Counted from the first letter of the stretch, positions 9,869 through 19,790 are shown. The stretch is DNA of 64,000 nt from an uncultured Aquimarina sp. (GCF_947492965.1 NZ_CANLOZ010000008.1:115590-179589); one strand, 5' to 3'. Numbers and translations: made by a program. The notes: a model not told the origin generated them from the sequence alone.

Positions 9869-10363
9869 ATGAAAAACTTCTTAACATTCATACTCTTTCT
9901 TTCTTTTTTAGGCTCTTATTCTCAAAAACAATTTCCTGATTTTGAAGTTTCTGATACAGACAAGAAAACATCTTCTCTAAATAGTCAATTAAATAAGCTT
10001 ACTATCATAGATTTATGGGCCACTTGGTGCAAACCTTGTATCGCTGAGACTCCTTTTTTGGAGGAGATTAAAAAGAAATATGGTTCTAATATAGATGTCA
10101 TCTATATTTCATTAGATTTCAAAAAAGAAAGATGGCACCAATTCATATCAAAAAAACAATCAAAAAAGAAACATTTCTGGGTTCCTCCAAACAGTCCTCT
10201 TGTAGAATTTATAGGTGAAACCAAAACTTCTGGAGATAAAACTACCACTACTTGGTCAATCCCTAAATTCTTCCTCGTTGATAAAAATGGAGAATTATTA
10301 TCTGATAATTGTCCTTTACCTTCATCAGGAAATTTGGAAAAACTTTTAGATAAACATTTATAA
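9869..10363 (+). CDS. TlpA-like thioredoxin-fold protein, secreted
   Basis: 164 residues from the ATG at 9869, which begins a signal peptide (MKNFLTFILF, cut after YSQ); the in-frame start at 9824 adds only an unlikely extension. The thioredoxin fold is marked by LWATWCKPC, with the CxxC active site as Cys-Lys-Pro-Cys, and by a cis-Pro region in WSIPKFFLVD. It should reduce disulfides, or act in heme or cytochrome assembly, in the periplasm. It is a single gene ended by its own hairpin. Confidence 0.85.
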   Translation: MKNFLTFILFLSFLGSYSQKQFPDFEVSDTDKKTSSLNSQLNKLTIIDLWATWCKPCIAETPFLEEIKKKYGSNIDVIYISLDFKKERWHQFISKKQSKKKHFWVPPNSPLVEFIGETKTSGDKTTTTWSIPKFFLVDKNGELLSDNCPLPSSGNLEKLLDKHL

Positions 10364-10368
10364 AAAAA

Positions 10369-10401
10369 GAAAGAGCTACTATTTAAGACAGTAGCTCTTT
10401 C
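10369..10401. terminator. Bidirectional terminator
   Basis: GAAAGAGCTACT (10369-10380) pairs perfectly with AGTAGCTCTTTC (10390-10401), between the convergent thioredoxin gene and mdh. Confidence 0.85.
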
Positions 10402-10424
10402 CTAATATATTCGATTAAAACAGA

Positions 10425-11351
10425 TTATAACTCTAACAATCCATTTGTCTTTTTAACTCCTTCTGCACTTTCTGCAAGTTTTGCTTTTTCAGCATCATTA
10501 AGCTCGATCTCTACGATTTTTTCGATTCCATTTCTACCCAATACTACAGGTGCACCGATACAAAGATCATTTAATCCATATTCTCCTTCTAACAGTGCTG
10601 AACAAGGGAAAATCTTTTTCTGATCACAAGCAATTGCCTGTACCAAACCAGATACCGCAGCTCCTGGAGCATACCAAGCAGAAGTTCCTAACAATCCGGT
10701 AAGCGTAGCTCCACCAACCTTAGTATCTGCTGCTACTTTTTCTAAACGTTCTTCAGAAATAAATTCTGAAACAGGCACACTATTTCTTGTAGCTAGTCTT
10801 GTAAGAGGAACCATTCCTTTATCACTATGACCTCCGATTACCATTCCGTCTACATCAGAAATAGGTGCTTCTAAAGCTTCTGCTAATCGATACTTAAAAC
10901 GTGCGCTATCTAAAGCACCACCCATACCGATAATTTTGTTTTTAGGAAGATCAGTAGTTTTATGTACAAGATACGTCATCGTATCCATAGGATTACTTAC
11001 TACAATGATAATAGCATTTGGAGAATGCTCGATTAAACTAGAAGAAACTGATTTTACAATTCCTGCATTAATACCTATTAACTCTTCTCTAGTCATTCCT
11101 GGTTTACGAGGAATTCCAGAAGTTATTACAGCAATATCACTTCCTGCAGTTTTAGAATAATCATTTGTAGTTCCTGTTATTTTAGTATCAAACCCATTTA
11201 AAGAAGCGGTTTGCATCAAATCCATTGCTTTACCTTCTGCATATCCTTCTTTGATATCTAACAACACTACTTCTGAAGCAAAATTCTTTATGGCAATATA
11301 CTCTGCACAACTTGCACCTACTGCACCAGCTCCTACTACTGTAACTTTCAT
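10425..11351 (-). CDS. mdh: Malate dehydrogenase
   Basis: 308 residues, the size of the LDH-like malate dehydrogenases. It oxidises malate to oxaloacetate with NAD in the citric acid cycle. Seen: the nucleotide-binding GAGAVG at 7-12, acidic LLDI at the end of strand 2, the substrate-binding arginines in IPRKPGMTR, VSNPMD, and the catalytic His in GGHSDKGMVPL. The gene stands alone with a terminator shared with the gene opposite. Confidence 0.96.
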   Translation of the reverse strand: MKVTVVGAGAVGASCAEYIAIKNFASEVVLLDIKEGYAEGKAMDLMQTASLNGFDTKITGTTNDYSKTAGSDIAVITSGIPRKPGMTREELIGINAGIVKSVSSSLIEHSPNAIIIVVSNPMDTMTYLVHKTTDLPKNKIIGMGGALDSARFKYRLAEALEAPISDVDGMVIGGHSDKGMVPLTRLATRNSVPVSEFISEERLEKVAADTKVGGATLTGLLGTSAWYAPGAAVSGLVQAIACDQKKIFPCSALLEGEYGLNDLCIGAPVVLGRNGIEKIVEIELNDAEKAKLAESAEGVKKTNGLLEL

Positions 11352-11459
11352 TATTTTAATATAATTTTGATTAATATTATCCTAGTATATTGAATTTCTT
11401 CAATATCAGCGCGAAAATACGAATTCTTTAACGATTTTGTTTGTGAATTCTTAGTTAAA

Positions 11460-12461
11460 TTACCAACCAAAATTCATACCTATAGAAAGGTTTTGATAGT
11501 TCTGTAATGTGTAATCCAAATTAGCTCTAAAGAAACCTAATTTCACATTTACTCCTAGCGTTGCTTTTAGTCCTGAAGTTTTATTGTCTACAGAAATCGG
11601 ATCAACAACAGTTTGTGATGCTAATGGACCACTTTGCACCTCATAAGACCCTAAGACATCGGCAGTACTATTACCTGTATAAAAACCAAAACCTCCATAG
11701 AGATTAACTTTGGAAAATTTGGTCGAAATAATTCCACTAACCAACCACGAATTTGATTTTAATCTAATTTCTTGATCATTACCTTCTGTTTCACTATCTG
11801 CAGCAAAATCATAAAACCCTCTGACATTGGTATACCCTACGAGTCCAGAGAATCTAAAAGGAAGCCTTTTCCAAGAAAAAATCCAATCTGTAAATTCATG
11901 TTGTACCGCTAATCCATATAGAAATACTTCTGTATTTTCTCTAACAGCTATTTTTGGTAAGAATCTTGCTTTTACTTCTGTACTTCTAGAAACTCCAATA
12001 GAACCTTGCAAAAAACCTGTAGGCGCAATATTTACTTCTTGCCCCCCAATTCCGTCTGGAAGCGTTACTTCTACTTGCGCTAATTGTCCTTGATTTAATA
12101 CCACAACAAAATCTCCACGATTCCCTCCAAAAGCATTAGCTACCTCCTGACTCGCCGGCCCTTCTCGAAATGCTACTCCATCATATTCTGCCGTATTTAG
12201 GATAAACGATTGTTTTTCTTCTCTCACAAAAGACAAATTACCCACAAAACCTACTTCGAAACGCCATAGTTTTTTAACATGTGCGCTCTTATACCAACCA
12301 TTAGACATACTATTAACTAATACCTCTCCTCCTGGAGCAAAATAGTCGGTACTAAAGCGCTGTGCATTTTGTATACCAAGTTCTAGTAATTGATCGACAT
12401 TAGTTTGTGCATAAGATACTTTGAGCACAAGCATTAAACAAAAGAGTAAAGTTTTTTTCAT
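11460..12461 (-). CDS. DUF6588 family outer-membrane-like protein
   Basis: 333 residues with a signal peptide (MKKTLLFCLMLVLKVSYAQ). The rest is alternating polar and hydrophobic strands with many Gly and aromatic residues, and it ends in an aromatic (NFGW), as beta-barrel outer-membrane proteins do. The opening 'VDQLLELGIQNAQRFSTDYFAP' region fits DUF6588, a family seen in Flavobacteriia. Its function is unknown. It sits upstream of mdh on the same strand, about 110 bases away. Confidence 0.7.
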   Translation of the reverse strand: MKKTLLFCLMLVLKVSYAQTNVDQLLELGIQNAQRFSTDYFAPGGEVLVNSMSNGWYKSAHVKKLWRFEVGFVGNLSFVREEKQSFILNTAEYDGVAFREGPASQEVANAFGGNRGDFVVVLNQGQLAQVEVTLPDGIGGQEVNIAPTGFLQGSIGVSRSTEVKARFLPKIAVRENTEVFLYGLAVQHEFTDWIFSWKRLPFRFSGLVGYTNVRGFYDFAADSETEGNDQEIRLKSNSWLVSGIISTKFSKVNLYGGFGFYTGNSTADVLGSYEVQSGPLASQTVVDPISVDNKTSGLKATLGVNVKLGFFRANLDYTLQNYQNLSIGMNFGW

Positions 12462-12588
12462 CTGTTTGTATCTATGGTTTTCAATAATCCGATAAAATTA
12501 ACAGAACCAAACATTTAAAAAATATGGAAGTCTGGCACGTTCATTTCCTTAGATTTGGGTTTTAATAGGCGCAACAATATATAAAAAA

Positions 12589-12613
12589 ATCCGCTATACA
12601 TGGTATAACGGAT
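12589..12613 (-). terminator. Terminator after gyrB
   Basis: On the minus strand AATCCG and GTATA pair with TATAC and CGGATT across a three-base loop, followed by seven T. Confidence 0.8.
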
Positions 12614-12643
12614 TTCGTTCTAAATTATTTAGCAGTATTTACA

Positions 12644-14584
12644 TTAAGCATCAATATTTGCATACACTGCATTTTTCTCAATAAATTCTCTTCTTGGAGG
12701 AACTTCATCCCCCATTAGCATAGAAAATATTCTATCTGCCTCTGTTAAATTATCTATAGTTACTTGACGCATTGTTCTATACTCAGGATTCATAGTAGTA
12801 TCCCAAAGCTGTTCTGCATTCATCTCTCCAAGACCCTTATATCGCTGAATCTTAGTATTATCACCAAACTCTTTAACAATTCGATCACGTTGATCATCAT
12901 TCCAAGCATATTGCTTTTTAGCACCTTTCTTCACCAAATATAGAGGTGGTGCTGCTATATAAATATGTCCTGCTTCTATCAATTCTTTCATGTAGCGGAA
13001 AAAGAATGTTAGAATCAGTGTAGAAATGTGACTACCATCGACATCCGCATCACACATAATTACAATTTTGTGATAACGAAGCTTCGACAGGTTAAGTGCT
13101 TTACTGTCCTCTTCTGTTCCGATAGTAACACCTAATGCTGTAAAAATATTCTTAATCTCTTCATTTTCGAATACTTTGTGATGCATTGCCTTTTCTACAT
13201 TCAGGATTTTACCTCTTAAAGGTAATATCGCCTGAAACATTCTATCACGACCTTGTTTAGCAGTTCCACCTGCAGAATCACCCTCCACAAGGAACACTTC
13301 ACATAACGCAGGATCTTGCTCCGAACAATCAGAAAGCTTACCAGGAAGCCCTCCGATACTCATTACGGTTTTACGCTGCACCATTTCACGCGCCTTTTTA
13401 GCAGCGTGTCTTGCTTGAGCAGCTAAAATTACTTTCTGAACGATCGTCTTAGCATCATTTGGATGTTCTTCCAAATAATTTTCTAACATTTCAGATACCG
13501 CCTGAGAAACGGCCGAAGTAACCTCTCTGTTTCCAAGTTTCGTTTTTGTTTGTCCTTCAAATTGAGGCTCTGCTACTTTTACAGAAACAATTGCAGTTAA
13601 ACCTTCCCTAAAATCGTCACCAGCTACCTCAAACTTTAGCTTATCCAGCATTCCAGAAGCATCAGCATATTTCTTTAATGTAGAAGTTAATCCTCTTCTA
13701 AATCCAGAAAGATGTGTACCTCCTTCATGCGTATTGATATTATTTACATAAGAGTGAAGGTTTTCAGCATAGGAGTCATTATAAATCATGGCAACTTCTA
13801 CAGGGATATTATTCTTTTCGCCTTCCATAGAAATTACGTCACCAATAATAGCATTACGACTTCCGTCTAAGAATTTTACAAATTCTTTTAATCCCTCTTC
13901 TGAATGAAAAATTTCAGACACAAAATTACCATCATCATCTGTATGGCGTTTATCTGTAAGATTGATCGTAATTCCTTTATTAAGGTATGCCAATTCTCGC
14001 ATACGACTCGCTAAAGTATCATAATTGTATTCTAAGGTCTGCTGAAAAATAGTAGCATCCGGCTTAAAGGTTACTATAGTACCGTTAAAATCAGTATCAC
14101 CTGTAGACTTTACGGGATATAATGGCTTTCCTCTCTCATATTCTTGTTCCCATATTTTACCATCCTTATGTACAATCGCATGTAAATGATCAGAAAGTGC
14201 ATTCACACAGGAAACCCCTACTCCATGCAAACCTCCTGATACTTTATAGGAGTCTTTATCAAATTTACCTCCTGCACCAATTTTGGTCATTACCACTTCT
14301 AATGCAGAAACTCCTTCTTTTTTATGAATTCCGACTGGAATACCACGACCATTATCTTTGGTCGTTATAGAATTATCTTCGTTTATAGTAACATCGATAG
14401 CATCACAATGACCTGCTAGTGCTTCATCGATGGAATTATCTACTACTTCATATACCAAATGGTGCAAACCTCTTACGCCAACATCACCGATATACATCGA
14501 TGGACGCATCCTCACGTGCTCCATTCCTTCTAATGCCTGAATACTATCGGCTGAATAATTATTTTTCTTTGCTTCTTCGCTCAT
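12644..14584 (-). CDS. gyrB: DNA gyrase subunit B
   Basis: 646 residues, typical length. It is the ATPase subunit that, with GyrA, introduces negative supercoils. Seen: the GHKL ATPase motifs (ALAGHCDAI, KDNGRGIPVG, SGGLHGVGVSCVNALS), the transducer domain, the TOPRIM domain with FLVEGDSAGGTAKQGRDR and DADVDGSHI, and the C-terminal QRYKGLGEMN. A parE assignment is less likely given length and motif wording, but the two families are close. Confidence 0.95.
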   Translation of the reverse strand: MSEEAKKNNYSADSIQALEGMEHVRMRPSMYIGDVGVRGLHHLVYEVVDNSIDEALAGHCDAIDVTINEDNSITTKDNGRGIPVGIHKKEGVSALEVVMTKIGAGGKFDKDSYKVSGGLHGVGVSCVNALSDHLHAIVHKDGKIWEQEYERGKPLYPVKSTGDTDFNGTIVTFKPDATIFQQTLEYNYDTLASRMRELAYLNKGITINLTDKRHTDDDGNFVSEIFHSEEGLKEFVKFLDGSRNAIIGDVISMEGEKNNIPVEVAMIYNDSYAENLHSYVNNINTHEGGTHLSGFRRGLTSTLKKYADASGMLDKLKFEVAGDDFREGLTAIVSVKVAEPQFEGQTKTKLGNREVTSAVSQAVSEMLENYLEEHPNDAKTIVQKVILAAQARHAAKKAREMVQRKTVMSIGGLPGKLSDCSEQDPALCEVFLVEGDSAGGTAKQGRDRMFQAILPLRGKILNVEKAMHHKVFENEEIKNIFTALGVTIGTEEDSKALNLSKLRYHKIVIMCDADVDGSHISTLILTFFFRYMKELIEAGHIYIAAPPLYLVKKGAKKQYAWNDDQRDRIVKEFGDNTKIQRYKGLGEMNAEQLWDTTMNPEYRTMRQVTIDNLTEADRIFSMLMGDEVPPRREFIEKNAVYANIDA

Positions 14585-15075
14585 AAATCAGCTATATTAA
14601 TTACAATTTTTTGGTCAACAAACAAAGATAAAAAAACAGTCAAATGTTCAAAGCGTTTTAGAAAGTATGATTTAAAGAGTTATCAACAATTAGTTAAGAA
14701 CAAGACCAGAAAAAACAAAAAACCTCTTAAAAGCGTTAAAAATAGCCTTAAAATGGATTTAAGATTAAATTAATAATTGATCAATTAACACACCATTCAA
14801 CACAAAACTCTGTAAATAAACATTTTAATTCCTTTTTATTGTAAAAAAACAACATCTCCAAACTTAGAAAAATTAAATCCTAAATTGCTGATTTTATAAA
14901 AAAACAAAGAGAAGATTCAGCAAACTTACACGATTTCTCATTCACTACCTACGAATACTAAAACACACTTCAAATCGACCTTGTTTACTACAATATAAAC
15001 TCTCTGCAACGTTAAATGCTATAGCAAAATGCTACAAATAATTTTAAAATAACTACACACTCAACTTTTATTAAA
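14585..15075. other. 491-base divergent intergenic region, gyrB / astacin gene
   Basis: Very AT-rich. The left end carries the gyrB promoter. The rest must hold the start signals for the astacin-type gene. No small reading frame of note was seen on either strand. Confidence 0.5.
14623..14651 (-). promoter_or_regulatory. gyrB promoter
   Basis: Minus strand: TTG at 14651-14649, an 18-base spacer, then TATCTTTG at 14630-14623. This is the most complete match in the window to the Bacteroidota -33/-7 promoter, and lies 38 bases before the gyrB start. Confidence 0.7.
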
Positions 15076-16257
15076 ATGAAAACAAAACAATTAATCAATT
15101 TAGGAAGAGCTGCTTTCATAGGTCTTGGAATCTTAGCAAGTTCTTGTACAAACGAAAGTTTTGACGAAATCACGAGTAGTCAAGAAACTGAAGTCGTAAA
15201 AAAATTCTTTAATGATGATGTTGTTATCGTAGAAGATCTAAAAAATGGTACTTTTTTAAGCGGAGATATCATTTATGAATCGAGACAATTAACTGATCAA
15301 AAAGTCGGCTACAACTCTAATCCAGAACCCAATGAAGATTTAGATGAAAAGTTAGGCTTTTACCGAGGTGTACAAAAATGGCCAAACAACACCATTATTT
15401 ACGTTTTAGACAATAGCCTTACCAACAATCAGATACAAGTAACTCTAAACTCGATGAGAGAATGGTCTACAAAAACCAATATCCGGTTTAAAGAACGTAC
15501 TAACGAAAGCTATTACGTTACTATCATAAATAATGGACAGTCTTGTAACTGCGGAAGCGCTAATTTAGGAGTAAACGGAAATAGAGGAAGAATAAATATT
15601 GGTACTGGAACTAGCGAAGTTGTAATGATCCATGAAATCGGTCATACTCTGGGGTACATTCATGAACAAACCAGATCAGACAGAGACAATTATGTAAGAA
15701 TATTGTTTGAAAACATACAAGATGGAGCTGAAAGCCAATTTAGAAAGAACGAAAACTCCTTGAACCTTGGAGAGTTCGACATCAAATCTACTATGATGTA
15801 TGGAGCTTACACTTTTAGTAAAAATGGTCAGCCAACCATAGTACAATTAGATGGCACTACACACGCAAGAAGACGAGCAGAATTATCCGCTGGAGATATT
15901 TCAGGAACAAATGAAGCATACCCTTCTGGTGACGGAGATGGCGGTGACGGCGGCGATGGAGATGGCGACGGAAACGAAAATGACATCTGCGATGGTATAG
16001 ACGAATGGTCTCCAAATATTAGATATAACGTTGGAGATAAAGTTACTTATCAAGGTTTCTTATATGAAAGAGATTTTTACTCATGGAATCGATTAGGAGA
16101 ATGTGGAACTTCTCAACCTGCAGATATTTGTGAAGGTGTGGACCCTTATAGCAGTAATAGAAGCTATTCCCCTGGTGATCAAGTTACGTATAACGGTTAC
16201 TTATATCTTTTACAAGATAATAGGAGATGGTCTAACCAAGGAAGATGTGGTAATTAA
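15076..16257 (+). CDS. Astacin-type (M12A) metalloprotease lipoprotein with two C-terminal carbohydrate-binding-like modules
   Basis: 393 residues. Lipobox ASSC gives Cys24. The protease domain spans about 95-283: zinc motif HEIGHTLGYIHEQ starting at His186 and the Met-turn STMMYGAY at 238-245, both as in astacins. A Gly/Asp-rich linker at 284-301 leads to two modules (305-343 and 351-391) of the pattern Y-x2-GD-x-V-T-Y-x-G-x-L-Y followed by W and a Cys pair. These resemble small chitin-binding CBM5/12-type modules. Expected to be a surface-exposed protease tethered to a polymer. No protease inhibitor or export gene lies next to it. Confidence 0.85.
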   Translation: MKTKQLINLGRAAFIGLGILASSCTNESFDEITSSQETEVVKKFFNDDVVIVEDLKNGTFLSGDIIYESRQLTDQKVGYNSNPEPNEDLDEKLGFYRGVQKWPNNTIIYVLDNSLTNNQIQVTLNSMREWSTKTNIRFKERTNESYYVTIINNGQSCNCGSANLGVNGNRGRINIGTGTSEVVMIHEIGHTLGYIHEQTRSDRDNYVRILFENIQDGAESQFRKNENSLNLGEFDIKSTMMYGAYTFSKNGQPTIVQLDGTTHARRRAELSAGDISGTNEAYPSGDGDGGDGGDGDGDGNENDICDGIDEWSPNIRYNVGDKVTYQGFLYERDFYSWNRLGECGTSQPADICEGVDPYSSNRSYSPGDQVTYNGYLYLLQDNRRWSNQGRCGN

Positions 16258-16283
16258 TTAAAACCACGCACTATACATAACAA

Positions 16284-16314
16284 AAACCCCAAGAATGCAA
16301 TATTCTTGGGGTTT
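16284..16314. terminator. Bidirectional terminator
   Basis: AAACCCCAAGAAT (16284-16296) pairs with ATTCTTGGGGTTT (16302-16314), between the convergent protease gene and asnB. Confidence 0.85.
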
Positions 16315-16378
16315 TACATCTCAATTAACTCAACTTTCAGCGACTCAAGCTGAAATTCTTAAATTTCTTGATTATTAT

Positions 16379-18064
16379 TTATTGAACGACCTCATCCACT
16401 AGGTAAGCATCGTCATGTACATTTGCTACAGCTCTTCCACTTGGGTCGTTCATATTCTTGAAAGCTTCATCCCACTCCAAAGCGATTTTTGTGCTACATG
16501 CCACAGAAGGCTCCTGTGGTACACTTAGTGCGGCTGCATCACTTGGAAAATGTCCTTCAAAAATAGATCTGTAATAAAACTCCTCTTTATTTTGTGGTGT
16601 TTGAATTGGAAATCTAAAATGAGCATTTGCCATTTGTTCATCAGTCACTTCTCTATCTACCACTTCTTTTAGTGTATCTATCCAACTATATCCTACTCCA
16701 TCGGAAAATTGTTCTTTCTGTCTCCAAGCTACACTTTCTGGCAAGTAAGATTCGAAAGCCTTACGAATTACCCACTTTTCCATTCGCTCTCCATTAATCA
16801 TCTTATCTTGTGGATTGATTCTCATCGCTACATCCATGAACTCTTTATCTAAGAAAGGCACCCTTCCTTCGATACCCCAAGCTGCAAGCGATTTGTTAGC
16901 TCTTAGACAATCATACATATGCAGTTTACTTAATTTCCGTACAGTCTCTTCATGAAATTCCTGAGCATTAGGAGCTTTGTGGAAATATAAATATCCCCCA
17001 AAAATCTCATCTGCACCTTCACCAGAAAGTACCATCTTCACTCCCATCGACTTAATAACTCTTGCCATTAAATACATTGGTGTAGATGCTCTAACAGTAG
17101 TAATATCATAGGTCTCTAGATTATAGATCACATCTTTGATTGCATCTAAACCTTCCTGAATAGTAAACTTGATCTCGTGATGTATAGTACCAATATGATC
17201 GGCTACCTTTTGTGCTGCTGCAAGATCTGGAGAACCTTCTAAACCAACCGAAAAAGAATGCAATTGTGGCCACCAAGCTTCTTTGGTATCACCGGATTCA
17301 ACCCTCTTTTCTGAATATTTTTTGGCTATCGCCGAAGTAACTGAAGAATCTAACCCTCCTGACAACAATACTCCATACGGAACGTCAGACATTAATTGTC
17401 TGTGCACAGCTGCTTCTAAAGCATCTCTCACCTCATCAATACTAGTTTGATTATCCTTTACTGCATCATATTCTGACCAATCACGAACGTACCATTTTGT
17501 TAATTCTCCCGTCGTACCATCTAAGTAATGACCAGGTGGAAACAACTCGATTTTGGTACAAACACCTTCTAAGGCTTTTAGTTCAGAAGCTACATAAAAA
17601 GTCCCATTTTGATCCCATCCCATATATAAAGGAATAATACCCATATGATCTCGCGCAATTAAATACGAATCTTTTTCCGCATCATATAACGCAAAAGCAA
17701 AGATTCCATTTAAATCATCTAAGAACTCAACACCCTTTTCTTTGTATAAAGCTAATATTACCTCGCAATCGGATTCTGTTTGGAAATTATATGAACCATC
17801 AAACTGTTTACGAATTTCCCGGTGATTATAAATTTCTCCATTTGCTGCAAGAACCAATTTTTTATCTTCACTAAAAAGAGGTTGCTTTCCAGAAACTGGA
17901 TCCACTATAGCTAATCTTTCATGAGCCAAAATTGCCTTTTGATCAGAGTAGATACCACTCCAATCCGGTCCTCTATGACGTATTTTTTTAGACATCTCTA
18001 ATAGCTGTGGTCTTAAAACCTCAGCCTTTTCTTTTAATTCAAAAGCGCAAACTATTCCACACAT
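16379..18064 (-). CDS. asnB: Asparagine synthase B (glutamine-hydrolysing)
   Basis: 561 residues. It makes asparagine from aspartate, ATP and glutamine. The N-terminal glutaminase domain starts with the catalytic Cys2 (MCGIVCAFE), with IRHRGPD and NGEIYNH. The synthetase domain has the PP-loop LLSGGLDSSV and LSGEGADEIFGGY. Length and order match the AsnB type. It is a single gene, with its terminator shared with the convergent protease gene. Confidence 0.96.
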   Translation of the reverse strand: MCGIVCAFELKEKAEVLRPQLLEMSKKIRHRGPDWSGIYSDQKAILAHERLAIVDPVSGKQPLFSEDKKLVLAANGEIYNHREIRKQFDGSYNFQTESDCEVILALYKEKGVEFLDDLNGIFAFALYDAEKDSYLIARDHMGIIPLYMGWDQNGTFYVASELKALEGVCTKIELFPPGHYLDGTTGELTKWYVRDWSEYDAVKDNQTSIDEVRDALEAAVHRQLMSDVPYGVLLSGGLDSSVTSAIAKKYSEKRVESGDTKEAWWPQLHSFSVGLEGSPDLAAAQKVADHIGTIHHEIKFTIQEGLDAIKDVIYNLETYDITTVRASTPMYLMARVIKSMGVKMVLSGEGADEIFGGYLYFHKAPNAQEFHEETVRKLSKLHMYDCLRANKSLAAWGIEGRVPFLDKEFMDVAMRINPQDKMINGERMEKWVIRKAFESYLPESVAWRQKEQFSDGVGYSWIDTLKEVVDREVTDEQMANAHFRFPIQTPQNKEEFYYRSIFEGHFPSDAAALSVPQEPSVACSTKIALEWDEAFKNMNDPSGRAVANVHDDAYLVDEVVQ

Positions 18065-18322
18065 ATCTTTCTTTTTCTATTAATTGAGAAGTCAAAGATG
18101 AAGTAATAGTTACAATATTTAAACAGAAAAGATTATTTTAGTTTCAAATAAAAACATAAAAGCATTTTTATTTATCAAAATGAAATATTTTTTCTATTAA
18201 AAGCTAATAAAAGTATCAAGTTGTTATTTTCTCTTTTAACAGAACTTTAATGAGGTGATTAACATTTCATATGTATGTTCGCTTCTATCTTTACGACGAT
18301 TATAAAAATAAAATCACAAATT

Positions 18323-18856
18323 ATGAAAAAATCACTCTTATTTGCTATCCTACTTTTCATAGGAACTGTTACTAGCATGAATGCTCAGAAATTTGCTGGG
18401 TTACAAAAAAGTCCAACCGATATTTCTTATGCTAAAACGGATAGAAATGCTAAACCCGACGTTAAAGTAATCTACAGTAGACCTCAGAAGAAAGGAAGAA
18501 CGATGCTTGGAGAAAAAGTTGCATATGGAAAAGTGTGGAGAACAGGAGCTGATGAAGCTACCGAAATCAAACTTTTCAAGGACATGAAACTAGGAGAAAA
18601 AACTGTAAAAGCAGGAACCTATTCTTTATTCACTATCCCAGGTGAAAAAGAGTGGACTATTATATTAAACTCTGACTTGGATGTATGGGGAGCTTATTCT
18701 TATGATGAAGGCAAAGATGTAGCTAGAATTAAAGTTCCAGCAGGAACAGGAGATGAACTAGAAGCTTTTTCAATAGCGTTTAAAAAAGTAGATAAAGGAT
18801 ATCATATGGTATTAGGATGGGAAACTACAAGAGTAGAAGTTCCTTTTTATAATTAA
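18323..18856 (+). CDS. DUF2911 family secreted protein
   Basis: 177 residues from the ATG at 18323, where a signal peptide begins (MKKSLLFAILLFIG, cut after MNAQ); the start at 18275 would add a tail with no signal features. The body matches DUF2911: 'VIYSRPQKKGRTMLGE', 'VWRTGADEATEI', 'AGTYSLFTIP' and a closing 'HMVLGWETTRVEVPF'. The family is common in Bacteroidota, secreted, and of unknown function. Confidence 0.85.
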   Translation: MKKSLLFAILLFIGTVTSMNAQKFAGLQKSPTDISYAKTDRNAKPDVKVIYSRPQKKGRTMLGEKVAYGKVWRTGADEATEIKLFKDMKLGEKTVKAGTYSLFTIPGEKEWTIILNSDLDVWGAYSYDEGKDVARIKVPAGTGDELEAFSIAFKKVDKGYHMVLGWETTRVEVPFYN

Positions 18857-18878
18857 TTCCTCGGATTGGAAATAAAAC

Positions 18879-18915
18879 AAAAACGAGATTAATTATAACA
18901 ATTAATCTCGTTTTT
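18879..18915. terminator. Strong bidirectional terminator
   Basis: AAAAACGAGATTAATT (18879-18894) pairs with AATTAATCTCGTTTTT (18900-18915). It ends the DUF2911 gene and can also end the leftmost minus-strand peptide transcript. Confidence 0.85.
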
Positions 18916-18985
18916 ATCTTTCCCTAATAATCTCTTATCTTCAATGAATATATACCATAATAAGGATTATAAGTTTAAAAATCTT

Positions 18986-19084
18986 TTACCGATGTATAGC
19001 GTGGCTAGACGCTCCTGGTAATTCTTTAAGGAAGTCCATGACAACCCTAAATGTTAATCTGAATTTAGTGTAAAATAGCCCCAT
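18986..19084 (-). CDS. 32-residue peptide, tandem family member A
   Basis: A 32-codon frame from ATG 19084 to TAA 18986. Key residues shared with the two neighbouring copies: Tyr5, Phe8, Phe12, Phe18, Leu22-Pro23, Ala25-Ser26, Ala29 and Arg32. The C-terminal half reads F-L-K-E-L-P-G-A-S-S-H-A-I-H-R. The peptide is cationic and moderately hydrophobic, with no signal peptide, Gly-Gly leader or Cys. Copies use different codons for the same residues, so the protein sequence appears to be what is kept. It has a plausible promoter at 19107-19137. I do not recognise the family. A type I toxin, leader peptide or signalling peptide are all possible. Confidence 0.6.
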   Translation of the reverse strand: MGLFYTKFRLTFRVVMDFLKELPGASSHAIHR

Positions 19085-19106
19085 AAAATTTCCAATTTAT
19101 TACGTT

Positions 19107-19137
19107 ACAAGATACTATCTAAAAGGTTCTAAATCAA
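19107..19137 (-). promoter_or_regulatory. Candidate promoter for peptide A
   Basis: Minus strand: TTG (19137-19135), a 20-base spacer, then TATCTTGT (19114-19107), one base off TAnnTTTG; 22 bases separate it from the ATG. Confidence 0.4.
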
Positions 19138-19363
19138 CAATTTTAACAAAAAATGTAAGTACTTTTAGATATTTGGTAAAAAATTACCGATTAACAACGC
19201 ATTTTTCCAATTATACAAGTATTTTCTTTCCTACTTAATTTGAAGTTCTAAAGGCATTTATCTTACTTTTTAACAAAGCCTCTTCCCATACACTTACGAA
19301 TCAATTAAAGAATAATTTCTTTTTACTCAAATCAATTAATTAGAAATTACACCTAGAATACCT

Positions 19364-19462
19364 CTACCTGTGTATTGCATTGCTGCTTGCTGCTGGCAAT
19401 TCTTTTAAAAATGTTCTTATTGCACTAAAATCTATTGAAAATATATTGTAAAATTTTGTCAT
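19364..19462 (-). CDS. 32-residue peptide, tandem family member B
   Basis: A 32-codon frame from ATG 19462 to TAG 19364. Same length as copies A and C, with the family residues Tyr5, Phe8, Phe12, Phe18, Leu22-Pro23, Ala25-Ser26, Ala29 and Arg32; its end reads F-L-K-E-L-P-A-A-S-S-N-A-I-H-R. Ser26 is AGC here but TCT in the other two copies, a change that needs two or more base steps, and the stop is TAG rather than TAA. A perfect -7 box lies 26 bases upstream of the start. Unrecognised family. Confidence 0.62.
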   Translation of the reverse strand: MTKFYNIFSIDFSAIRTFLKELPAASSNAIHR

Positions 19463-19488
19463 AATAATCTGATTTTTAATTTCTTGTA

Positions 19489-19496
19489 CAAAGATA
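19489..19496 (-). promoter_or_regulatory. -7 box for peptide B
   Basis: Minus strand TATCTTTG, an exact TAnnTTTG match identical to the gyrB box, 26 bases before the peptide B start. No good -33 TTG at the usual distance. Confidence 0.5.
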
Positions 19497-19642
19497 GCTT
19501 GCAAAACTCCCTGGTATGAAAATTTTAACATATCAAAATCTAAGTTTTAGCTATAAACATAATTATCATCGCCAAAAGAACAAAAAGTACAAAAACTCTA
19601 AATGTACTTGACGTTTTTACTTACAAAAAATAAACAGTCTTC

Positions 19643-19658
19643 AGGGGGTTATCCCCCT
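19643..19658. repeat. GC-rich stem-loop between peptides B and C
   Basis: AGGGGG, TTAT, CCCCCT: six perfect pairs with a four-base loop, the most GC-rich spot in an AT-rich kilobase. Neither side is followed by a T run, so it is not a standard terminator. Confidence 0.5.
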
Positions 19659-19790
19659 AAAAATCACACCCTAATTAATGCTAACCTACTGAAAAGTAAA
19701 TATTTAATCACTAAAAAGCGAATTATTCTTGGTGCAAAACAAATACGATATTCACAAAAGCTTAATTTTGCATCTTGTAGACATAAAAAA